This document shows positions 8,654-16,414 of a stretch of DNA of 64,000 nucleotides, in pieces. This DNA is from UBA4427 sp045106235. GTDB lineage: Bacteria; Myxococcota_A; UBA9160; UBA4427. Both the position numbers and the translations under genes were made by a program. The notes under the pieces were generated by a model. It had not been told where the DNA came from. It worked only from the letters and a program-made list of their open reading frames with translations, and did no database searches. Each line of letters starts with the position of its first letter. Within the stretch, counting starts at the first letter, position 1. The stretch is from the NCBI GenBank assembly GCA_045106235.1, contig JBGCEJ010000001.1:124001-188000 (forward strand), written 5' to 3'.

Positions 8654-8682
8654 AACATAGGCGGCGTGGGCACGCTCGTCGA
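8654..8682 (-). promoter_or_regulatory. Putative sigma70 promoter of rpsT
   Basis: On the - strand TCGACG (8682-8677), a 17-base spacer and TATGTT (8659-8654) match four of six consensus positions each. Transcription would start near 8647, leaving an approximately 22-base leader that carries the AAGGAG ribosome-binding site. Confidence 0.45.
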
Positions 8683-8797
8683 GGGGCCGAGGTGCCGCAA
8701 TGTCGTCGAATCGAAAATCCCCGGGGGATCACCTTCAGGCGCTCCATCGGTCGGCCGATATCTACCTTCGAATCCACCCGTCGTGAAGGAGCTTGGG

Positions 8798-10663
8798 TTG
8801 GCCTTTCGCCACTTGCTTGCACTCTTAATCATCGCTGTCGTCGCCTCTGTGCCGTCCCTGGGCGGGGCCGAAGAGCTTGCAGCGGATTTGGTCAATGATC
8901 CCTGGCTCTCCGAACAAGGGCCAGCGGTGACACCGGTTGCCGTCGCGCGTGAAGACCGCGTGCGGACAACTTGGTCAAAGGCCCCGCCTCGGAGTCATGC
9001 GCGGACCGCGGCCCTTCACCGCCTTCGGTTGGAGTCTGGCCTCGCCGATCTCGTCGCTCCGGCGCATGTCGTCCTGACGGATCCCGTAGGCGAAACGCGG
9101 AGCGTCTACTCGGGCCTCGCTCGGGACCTGGCGCCGAATACGCCCTCGATTCAGATGGCGCATGCGCGTGCGCTTTGGGCGGCCGACGATATCGGCGGCG
9201 CCATTCGCGCTGCAGGGGAAGCCTTTGGAACGATTCTCTTCAGCCTCGCTGTGCAGCTCTGGTTGATTGAGAACGTCGCCTTTTTGCTGCTCGTCGTTGT
9301 GCTGGGGGCCGCCCTCGGCTTTCTCCTCCTGGCCGGCCTGGAGGTCTTCTCTCATGCGGCTCATGACCTCGGAGACCTGCTCTCACCGGCGATGCCCAGC
9401 TTTGCTCGCGTTGCCGCGCTGAGCAGCCTGATTCTTCTTCCGCTTTGCTTCGGGGAAGGGGTGTTAGGCGTATCCCTTGCTCTTTTCGGGCTGGCCTTTA
9501 TCTACGGGAAGTCGAATCAGCGCAGCGTTCTGGTGATCGCAGCGCTCTTGCTCGTGATCGGTCTGCATCCCCTCGCTCAGCTGGTTTCCGGCGCGACGAG
9601 CATCGCCGAACGGGATCCTGTGCTGTTGAGCGCCTTCGCTGTGGTCCAGGGGACGGCTTCTCCCGCGGATATCGAACGCCTTGATGCTGCGGCGGGAGAA
9701 GATCGCGCGGCGGCTCATGCGATGGCCTATCACGCGCGGCGTTTCGGTCAGATTGAAGAGTCGCGTGAGCGTCTCGAAGCGATCAGTGGTCAGTATCCCA
9801 GCGATCCGGTGGCGCTGACCAATCGTGGCAATATTGAAATGCGCAATGGCAATACCGACGGCGCGCTTGCGAACTACGAGGGTGCGGCCAACCTGATCGA
9901 ATCGCCCGAACTGCTCTTTAGCCTGAGTCAGGCCTACGCAGGAAGCTTCCGCATGGAAGAGTATGAGCGGACGCTTTCGCGTGCGCAGCAATTCGGCGCG
10001 GAGCGCGTGAGTGAGCTTTCCGCCTTCGATGATGCTCATCTTGTGGCGGATCTCGGCTACCCGATGGGGCTGCTTCGCAGTCGACTGATTCAGCTGGCAT
10101 TGTCCCTTGAGCCGAAGATGACGGTGGCAGAAGTGCTCGCGCCGGGCATTTTGGGTAAGGAGTGGGTTGTGACGTGCAGCGCCTTTGTTGTGGTCGCGTT
10201 AGTCAGCCTCCTGCTCGGCAGCCGCTTCGACCATGCAAGCCTATGTATTCGATGTGGTCACCGGATTTGTACGCGCTGTGAAGAAACTGTTTGGAGCGAG
10301 GATATCTGCGAGGATTGTCATCACCTCTTCCAGTATCCGGAAGCGACGGATCCGTCCCTGCGGATGGCGCGTCTTCAGGCGCTTTCAGAGCGAGATGTCT
10401 TCCTCAGTCGAGTGTGGCTGGTTCTCTCCTTGATTTGTCCCGGTGCGGCTGGGATCGGAGCGCGGCGTCCTGATTTCGCGATGTTTGGACTCATCTTGTT
10501 CGGCATCGTGGCAACGTGGGCCATCTGGCCAGCAGGCGCCTTTCAGGATCCGCTGATGATGGGTGCGATGGCGTGGCTTTTCTTTGCAGTCCCCGGAGTG
10601 ATCGCCTTGTTAGGCTACGCCGGTGTAACTTTTGCGAGCGTTCTCGTTCGTAAGCATCGTTAG
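8798..10663 (+). CDS. Membrane TPR protein with a C-terminal zinc-ribbon
   Basis: About 621 aa from a TTG at 8798, chosen because AAGGAG lies 6 bases upstream and it gives a clean signal peptide (hydrophobic residues about 5-19, then SLGGAEE). The frame stays open upstream to 8666. After an extracytoplasmic segment come several membrane spans (roughly residues 150-260), a TPR-like region (about 310-410, with YPSDPVALTNRGNIEMRNG), another span near 450, and a cytoplasmic cysteine cluster (about 485-510: CIRCGHRICTRCEE, CEDC) resembling a zinc-ribbon. Two further spans end the protein. No enzyme motif is seen. It precedes the DUF4388 gene by 13 bases, so the two may work together. I cannot assign a function. 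Confidence 0.7.
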   Translation: MAFRHLLALLIIAVVASVPSLGGAEELAADLVNDPWLSEQGPAVTPVAVAREDRVRTTWSKAPPRSHARTAALHRLRLESGLADLVAPAHVVLTDPVGETRSVYSGLARDLAPNTPSIQMAHARALWAADDIGGAIRAAGEAFGTILFSLAVQLWLIENVAFLLLVVVLGAALGFLLLAGLEVFSHAAHDLGDLLSPAMPSFARVAALSSLILLPLCFGEGVLGVSLALFGLAFIYGKSNQRSVLVIAALLLVIGLHPLAQLVSGATSIAERDPVLLSAFAVVQGTASPADIERLDAAAGEDRAAAHAMAYHARRFGQIEESRERLEAISGQYPSDPVALTNRGNIEMRNGNTDGALANYEGAANLIESPELLFSLSQAYAGSFRMEEYERTLSRAQQFGAERVSELSAFDDAHLVADLGYPMGLLRSRLIQLALSLEPKMTVAEVLAPGILGKEWVVTCSAFVVVALVSLLLGSRFDHASLCIRCGHRICTRCEETVWSEDICEDCHHLFQYPEATDPSLRMARLQALSERDVFLSRVWLVLSLICPGAAGIGARRPDFAMFGLILFGIVATWAIWPAGAFQDPLMMGAMAWLFFAVPGVIALLGYAGVTFASVLVRKHR

Positions 10664-10676
10664 TAAGGGGACGGGG

Positions 10677-11804
10677 ATGAGCGTCGCACTGCATGGGAAT
10701 TTGAGTGATTTTGGGATCGCCGAAGTCTTTCAGCTGATCGGTCAGCAGCGCAAGACAGGTGTGCTCATCGTGGGCGGGGAAGAGGATTCGATTTTTCTCG
10801 CGTTTGATGCGGGCTGTGTTGTGCGCGGTGGTCCGATGGTGGGCGAAGGAGATCGTGAACCGATCGGGCCGCAGCTCGTTCGCTCGGGTTATCTGACGCG
10901 CGCCCAGTTGGAAAATCTCCGAACGGAGAGTGCGCGGTCGGCGCGTCCCATGACGGACCTGATTCTTGGGAGTGGTCTGGTCGACGAGGCGACTCTGGCT
11001 GAAGTGCAGCATCTCCTCACCAAGGAAACCGTCTTCGATGTCATGCGCCGTAAAGGCGGGGACTTCAACTTCACGGCGGAGGCCGTGGAGCATGATACGA
11101 AGCCCGAGAACCTTCTTGGCGCCGAGCAGATTCTGATGGACGGCCTTCGGATGCTCGATGAATGGCAGACCTTCGCCTCGGCCATTCCATCCGAAGATCT
11201 CGTGTTTCGCCGGCTCGGGAACCTCGATGCTGCGATCGCGAAGGCCAAAGACGGTTTTGACGGCCGCGTGGATAAAGTCGAGCGCGTATTGCAGTTGGTG
11301 GACGGCCGGCTCAGCGTGCGGCGTGTGATCGACCTGGCTCGCATCGGCACTTTCGAAGCGATGCGCGCCCTCGCCGAACTCAAGCAGACCGGCGTGATCG
11401 ATGTCGTTGAGGAAGCGGCGCCCGTTCGTGCGCAGAGCCGGCGGAAGGCAACGCGGAAGCCCCTGCTGCCGATGCTGCGTGCGGCGCTCGCGACGATCCT
11501 CCCGTTTGTCCTACTGGGCTGGATTGGGCAGATGGCGCTCACGCGCGGGGACGGGACAGGCGGTGTCCCGGGCGTTGCGATTCCGGAGCGAAATGTCGCG
11601 CAGCTGGGCGGGCGCTATGAGAATGCTCGCGTGCGACAGCTGCTTGAGGTGCACCTCTACGAAACGGGTGCCTATCCGGAATTTCTCGAGGAAATCGCGG
11701 CGACGGCCGCGAACCACGGTGCGGATCTCGATCCCGAACGGCTCGCCGCGTATTACTACAAGGTGCGCAGCGACGAGGTCGTGCTTCTCGCGCCGACCGA
11801 TTAG
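10677..11804 (+). CDS. DUF4388 domain protein with one membrane segment
   Basis: 375 aa from the ATG at 10677 (GGGGACGGGG just upstream). Residues 1-95 match the DUF4388 pattern (ALHGNLSDFGIAEVFQLIGQ, TGVLIV), a module frequent in deltaproteobacterial signalling proteins. Residues about 70-210 resemble the GspE/MshE N-terminal helical module (LTRAQLENLR, LGSGLVDEATLAEVQHLL). A single transmembrane helix lies near residues 265-285, followed by a short outside domain (about 90 aa). Such proteins are suspected to scaffold signalling or motility systems; the specific role is unknown. It lies between the TPR membrane protein and phoH. Confidence 0.75.
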   Translation: MSVALHGNLSDFGIAEVFQLIGQQRKTGVLIVGGEEDSIFLAFDAGCVVRGGPMVGEGDREPIGPQLVRSGYLTRAQLENLRTESARSARPMTDLILGSGLVDEATLAEVQHLLTKETVFDVMRRKGGDFNFTAEAVEHDTKPENLLGAEQILMDGLRMLDEWQTFASAIPSEDLVFRRLGNLDAAIAKAKDGFDGRVDKVERVLQLVDGRLSVRRVIDLARIGTFEAMRALAELKQTGVIDVVEEAAPVRAQSRRKATRKPLLPMLRAALATILPFVLLGWIGQMALTRGDGTGGVPGVAIPERNVAQLGGRYENARVRQLLEVHLYETGAYPEFLEEIAATAANHGADLDPERLAAYYYKVRSDEVVLLAPTD

Positions 11805-11893
11805 ACCGAAGAGGTCGACTCTGCCGGGGCTGACGAGGCGAGCCTCGCTCCGAGGCGACAGCCAAGCCCTGCGGGCGATCGAAGCCGAGCTGG

Positions 11894-13138
11894 ATGCGGC
11901 GGTTTCGGAGACCTGCGCCCCCAACTGCTCTATCCTCCTCGTGGCCCCGCTTCCCGCGGCGTTGCCATGCCCCGGATTCCCGGGCGAGGAGTCGAGTTCT
12001 GAGCGAAGCAAATTCAGCGGCTGAAATTCTGACCTTTGAAGATAATTCTCTGGCGGTCGCGCTCTATGGCGACGGCGAGCAAACGCTGCGTCTGATCGAG
12101 CGCAGTGTCGGGGTCGAAATTCACGCGCGCGGAAACGAAGTCAGCATCGAAGGCCAGCCGCCCTCTGTGGCACTTGCGAAGCGGGTCCTCGAACAGCTCT
12201 ACGGGCTCTTGGTTTCAGGGAAAGGCGTGAAGAACGCAGACGTGCGGCACGTGATCCGGATGTTAAGCGACGAGCCCGGCGTGCGACTCGCGGATGTCTA
12301 CGAGAATATTTTGCGGGGATCTCGCAAGACCATCCGCGCCAAGAACCTGGCCCAGCGTCGCTATGTCGATTTGATGCAGAAGCATGATGTGGCCTTCGCG
12401 GTGGGGCCCGCCGGAACGGGCAAGACCTATCTGGCGATGGCGATGGCCGTCGCTTCGCTCAACCGGAAAGAAATCTCTCGTATTATTCTGACTCGGCCGG
12501 CGGTCGAGGCAGGAGAGCGGCTTGGCTTTTTGCCCGGAGATCTCTCCGAGAAGGTCGATCCCTATATGCGTCCGCTCTATGACGCGCTGCGCGACATGAT
12601 GGATATGGAAAAGGCCGAGCGGTTGATCGAGAAGGGAACGATCGAAGTGGCGCCGCTTGCGTTTATGCGGGGTCGGACGTTGAACGATTCTTTTGTGATT
12701 CTGGATGAGGCCCAAAATACGACAGGGGAACAGATGAAGATGTTCCTCACCCGGCTTGGGGATAACTCGAATGCGATCATCACAGGCGACGTGACCCAGA
12801 TCGATTTGCCGGCGGGGACCCAGAGTGGCCTCGTTGAGGCGACCCGCGTGCTGAAGAGCGTGCGGGGCGTGGGGATTATGCAATTCGCGCCGACGGACGT
12901 GGTTCGGCATCCCCTCGTTCAGTCGATTATTCAGGCCTACGACCGCGCGGCGACCCTGCGCAATCAGAAAAACGCCGCGAGTGGCCAACCTGAAACGGAC
13001 GCGCCCGGCGCGCGCTCAGGGGTGACGCAATCCGCGAAGCGAGGCGGATCGGCGAACCCTTCAGCGGCGGGGACCGGGACTGGGACCGCGAAGGACGGGG
13101 CAGAAGAGGGAGTCGGCGGCGCGGGGAGCGCTGAATGA
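11894..13138 (+). CDS. phoH: PhoH-like ATPase (PhoH/PhoL family)
   Basis: 414 aa from the ATG at 11894. Homology begins about residue 36, with an N-terminal KH-like segment and then the P-loop ATPase domain: Walker A GPAGTGKT at about 171-178, ILTRPAVEAGE, and Walker B VILDEAQNTT. The C-terminal 60 residues are low-complexity Gly/Ala/Thr. PhoH proteins are predicted RNA-associated ATPases, usually next to ybeY as here (4-base overlap). The first 35 residues are Arg/Pro-rich and unlike the family. No ATG, GTG or TTG lies between 11894 and the conserved region, but a CTG at 11999 is preceded by GAGGAG with 7 bases spacing and may be the true start. Confidence 0.9.
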   Translation: MRRFRRPAPPTALSSSWPRFPRRCHAPDSRARSRVLSEANSAAEILTFEDNSLAVALYGDGEQTLRLIERSVGVEIHARGNEVSIEGQPPSVALAKRVLEQLYGLLVSGKGVKNADVRHVIRMLSDEPGVRLADVYENILRGSRKTIRAKNLAQRRYVDLMQKHDVAFAVGPAGTGKTYLAMAMAVASLNRKEISRIILTRPAVEAGERLGFLPGDLSEKVDPYMRPLYDALRDMMDMEKAERLIEKGTIEVAPLAFMRGRTLNDSFVILDEAQNTTGEQMKMFLTRLGDNSNAIITGDVTQIDLPAGTQSGLVEATRVLKSVRGVGIMQFAPTDVVRHPLVQSIIQAYDRAATLRNQKNAASGQPETDAPGARSGVTQSAKRGGSANPSAAGTGTGTAKDGAEEGVGGAGSAE

Positions 13139-13578
13139 GCGTTGTGATTTCCGGCCCGCCCGAGGCGGCCCGGGGGGCTCGTGTCGACGTGCCTTCGCTT
13201 CGCCGTCGCGCACGGGCGATCCTGAAGGCCATCGGGGAGTCGCGTTCGGAACTCTCGATCGCGCTGGTGGACGATGTGGAAATCAAGGCGCTGAACGGGG
13301 AGTGGCGGAACAAGCCGCGGCCGACGGACGTCTTGTCTTTCTCTCTGGTTGAGGGGGACCACGCGGATTGGCGCGGGGGCATGCTCGGCGACGTGGTGAT
13401 CAGCGTGGAGACCGCGGCGGAACAAGCCAAGGAGCGACATCGCAGTCTGGATGAGACGGTGGCCCGGTTGCTGGTCCACGGAGTTCTGCATCTGATCGGT
13501 CATGATCATGAAGAGGATGACGAGGCGCGGGTGATGGCTGCAGAGGAACGCCGGGTTTGGAAGGCCGCTTGCGCGTGA
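13135..13578 (+). CDS. ybeY: Endoribonuclease YbeY
   Basis: 147 aa, typical length. YbeY is a zinc-dependent RNase involved in 16S rRNA 3'-end maturation and ribosome quality control. The metal-binding motif H-x3-H-x5-H is visible as His115, His119 and His125 (HGVLHLIGHDH), with the upstream NKPRPTDVLSFSL block conserved. It overlaps phoH by 4 bases and the probable lnt start by 4, giving the classic phoH-ybeY-lnt order. Confidence 0.95.
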   Translation: MSVVISGPPEAARGARVDVPSLRRRARAILKAIGESRSELSIALVDDVEIKALNGEWRNKPRPTDVLSFSLVEGDHADWRGGMLGDVVISVETAAEQAKERHRSLDETVARLLVHGVLHLIGHDHEEDDEARVMAAEERRVWKAACA

Positions 13579-15239
13579 CGCTTCGTACTCGCGTGAGGCG
13601 TCTGGCCCTTATTCTCTATGCGCTGCTTACGCCGCTCGCTTTCCCTCAGGAGCTGCCCGGGGGTGGCTCTTTCGACGGCGGGCTGGTGTTCGCCTGGCTG
13701 ATCCCGGCGGCGCTTGTACTGGGCGTGGAAGGCCTCGCTCCGCGGGCCGCGGCGCGTTCGGCTTTTCTCGCCAGCATGGTCGCGCATTGCCTTGTCTTCT
13801 ACTGGTTCATGGTGGTCACCGTCGTCTACGGCGGGATGCCGCCTTTGATCGGAATCCTCGCGCCGATCGTCCCTGCGCTCTACGTATCACTCTTCACGGC
13901 ACTCTTTGCGGCGGGCTGGACTTGGCTCGGCGGGGAGTCTGAGTCGTTGGGCGGCGCTGATGAGGGTGGGGCGTCTCCGCTCGGCGTCGCGCTCTCGGGC
14001 GCCGCGCTTTGGGTCGCTGTGGACTGGGCACGTGGACATTTTCTGGGCGGTTTTCCCTGGGCGACCTTGGGCTACGCGCTGCATCTGGATCTGCCGCTGC
14101 TGGCTTGGACGCGCTGGGGCGGGGTGTATGTCCTGTCCTTTATGGCGGCCTTGTTAGGTCTTTCGTTGGCGCTCTTTGTGCGGGACCGAAGCACGGTCGC
14201 GATGAAAACCCTGATCGGCGTTGTGGTTGCTCTTCTTCTGGCCCATGGCCTTGGGTTCGGACTGCAGGGGAGGGTCTCGGACGAGGCGCCGAAGATCCGC
14301 GTCGCTGCGATCCAGGGCAATATCGAGCAGGGGCAGAAATGGGATGCGAGTAGGCGGCAGCAGATCTTCGAGACCTACCTGCGCCTCAGCGAGGAAGCGG
14401 CGACGGCCGGAGCGGAGTGGATCGTCTGGCCGGAAACGGCGGTTCCCGGGTATTTGGAATACGACGCAGCGCTGCGTTCCCAGCTTGCGGAGCTCGCGGG
14501 CCGATTTGGGGTCACGTTCTTCGTCGGGGGAATGGGGATCGATCTCGATCCGACGAGTGGCCGGCCCTCCGCGTACTACGACAGCGCCTTCGTGATGGAT
14601 CCGTCGGGGAGACTCGTTGATCGCTACGACAAGACCCACCTCGTCCCCTTTGGCGAGTTTGTGCCTCTGCGTGGGCTGCTGGGTCATGTCTTCCAGTCGC
14701 TGGCGACGGGACTCGCCACGTCGGACGTCACGCCGGGGTCGAGGCCTCGGACCTTGGGGATCGAGGGGGGCCTGCGGCCGGATGGGGCGAGCGGGGTCTA
14801 CCGCGTTGGGATCCCGATCTGTTACGAGCTGCTCTTCCCGCATCTCGTCCGGCAGTTCGGGGAGCAAGAAGCAGGGCTCTTGCTCGCGATTACGAACGAT
14901 GCTTGGTACGGTCGGACCGGTGCACCCCACCAGTTCTTGGCGATGACGGCGATGCGCGCGGCGGAAAGTGGCCTGTTCACGGTTCGCGCCGCGAATACGG
15001 GCATATCGGCGATCATTGAACCGAACGGGAAGGTGACACAGGCGAGCGCGCTCTTTGAAGAGGCGATCGTGATGGGGGAAATCCGGGTTCAAAACGGAGC
15101 CGAGGCGACGTTTTATTCGCGTTTCGGAGATGGATTCGCAGCGCTCTGTATCGGCTGGACGGGCCTTTTGGGAGTGCGACTATTTCGAGATCGCCGCAGG
15201 GCTTCGGTCCGCGGTCAGGAAGAGGGTTTGGCTGAATGA
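13575..15239 (+). CDS. lnt: Apolipoprotein N-acyltransferase
   Basis: About 554 aa from the GTG at 13575 (GTGA overlap with ybeY); an in-frame TTG at 13557 is the upstream alternative. Lnt adds the third acyl chain to the N-terminal cysteine of lipoproteins in the inner membrane. The N-terminal half holds about seven membrane helices. The C-terminal nitrilase-like domain carries the catalytic Glu287 (WPETAVPG), Lys353 (YDKTHLVPFGEF) and Cys416 (GIPICYELLFP). One or more helices close the protein. Its product matures the substrates sorted by LolCD downstream and the LptE lipoprotein upstream. Confidence 0.95.
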   Translation: MTLRTRVRRLALILYALLTPLAFPQELPGGGSFDGGLVFAWLIPAALVLGVEGLAPRAAARSAFLASMVAHCLVFYWFMVVTVVYGGMPPLIGILAPIVPALYVSLFTALFAAGWTWLGGESESLGGADEGGASPLGVALSGAALWVAVDWARGHFLGGFPWATLGYALHLDLPLLAWTRWGGVYVLSFMAALLGLSLALFVRDRSTVAMKTLIGVVVALLLAHGLGFGLQGRVSDEAPKIRVAAIQGNIEQGQKWDASRRQQIFETYLRLSEEAATAGAEWIVWPETAVPGYLEYDAALRSQLAELAGRFGVTFFVGGMGIDLDPTSGRPSAYYDSAFVMDPSGRLVDRYDKTHLVPFGEFVPLRGLLGHVFQSLATGLATSDVTPGSRPRTLGIEGGLRPDGASGVYRVGIPICYELLFPHLVRQFGEQEAGLLLAITNDAWYGRTGAPHQFLAMTAMRAAESGLFTVRAANTGISAIIEPNGKVTQASALFEEAIVMGEIRVQNGAEATFYSRFGDGFAALCIGWTGLLGVRLFRDRRRASVRGQEEGLAE

Positions 15240-16409
15240 GTGGCGAGAAGGGCGCGGGGTTCGATGTCAGCGATCAGAATGATCGGCTGCGCGATTTGCG
15301 AAGGCGCTTCGACGAGTTCCGGGGGCGTCTTTGACGTAGCTTCCCTGCGCATTCAGCTGGAGGAACTCGAGGGGGAAATGGCGCGCCCCGACCTTTGGGA
15401 CGATCCCGAAAAAGCCCAGGAAGTGGGCCGCAAGAAGAATGCCGTCGAGGATGAGCTGTCGCTCTACGACCGCGTCGAATCGGGACTCGATGACGCGGAA
15501 GTTTTGCTCGAGCTGGCTCAGGAAGCGCAAGATCCGGAGACGGCCGCGGAAGTGGTCGAGAAATGCGATGAAGTTTCCGGCATGCTGGAGCAGGCCGAGC
15601 TGAAGCAGCTCCTCGGGGGTGAATACGATTCCGCGAACGTGCTGCTTTCGATTAATTCCGGGGCGGGCGGGACCGACGCCAGCGACTGGGCCGAGATGCT
15701 GCTTCGCATGTATCTGCGCTGGGCGGAACGTCGTGAGTTCAAGACCGAGATCCTGGATATCCAGGGTGCTGAGGAGGCGGGGATTCGCGGCGTGACCCTC
15801 CGAATCGAAGGCGCCTACGCGTACGGCTATTTGAATTCAGAGCAGGGGGTGCATCGCCTGGTGCGTATCTCGCCTTTTGATTCTGCGGCGCGCCGACATA
15901 CGGCGTTCGCCAGCGTGACCGCGGTGCCCGAGATTGACGACTCGATCGAAGTCGAGATCGACGAAACGGATCTGCGCGTCGATACGTACCGCTCGAGCGG
16001 AGCGGGTGGGCAGCACGTGAATAAAACGGACTCGGCGGTTCGCCTCACGCATATTCCGACGAATACGGTGGCGCAGTGTCAGAACGAGCGGTCTCAGCAT
16101 AAGAACCGCGCGACGGCGATGAAGATCATGCGCGCCAAGCTCTTTGAGATCAAACGACAGGAGCAGCAGGCGCGGATCGAAGAACTGACGGGCGAGCGGC
16201 GTGAGATCGGATTCGGCAGTCAGATCCGTTCCTATACCCTGCATCCGCAGCAGCGCGCGAAGGATCACCGCACGGACTATGAAATCGGCAATGTCGAAGG
16301 CGTGCTGGACGGGGATATCGATCCTTTTATTCGCGCGACGCTCCTCGCGCAGGGCGCACAGGTTCGGACGTCGGGCCGGGATGGGCATGACGCGGGCGGG
16401 GATGAATAG
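15236..16409 (+). CDS. prfB: Peptide chain release factor 2, expressed by programmed +1 frameshift
   Basis: Translation starts at the ATG at 15236 (ATGA overlap with lnt), runs 32 codons and meets an in-frame TGA at 15332-15334. A +1 slip at CTT-TGA-C continues from GAC at 15333 to the TAG at 16407-16409, giving about 390 aa (family norm about 365). RF2 reads UAA and UGA and triggers peptide release. The UGA-recognition tripeptide SPF (about 212-214) and the catalytic GGQ (257-259, GAGGQHVNKTDSAVR) are present. A frameshift-blind caller would give a false N-terminus starting at 15240. The C-terminal tail of about 18 residues after IRATLLAQGAQ is slightly long. Confidence 0.95.
15320..15335 (+). 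promoter_or_regulatory. prfB +1 frameshift signal with internal Shine-Dalgarno-like element
   Basis: CGGGGG (15320-15325), then CGT, then CTTTGAC (15329-15335) has the same layout and spacing as the E. coli prfB site (AGGGGG, TAT, CTTTGAC). When RF2 is scarce the ribosome pauses at the UGA and slips +1, so the site autoregulates RF2. Confidence 0.93.
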
Positions 16410-16414
16410 ACATC

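Noticed and set aside
8666..8797. An N-terminal extension of the TPR protein from 8666.
   Set aside because: It overlaps the rpsT promoter and would bury the signal peptide; TTG at 8798 has AAGGAG at ideal spacing.
15240..15332. A direct start of RF2 at 15240 without frameshifting.
   Set aside because: The encoded N-terminus does not look like RF2, whereas the zero frame from 15236 does, and the CTTTGAC slip site is perfectly placed.
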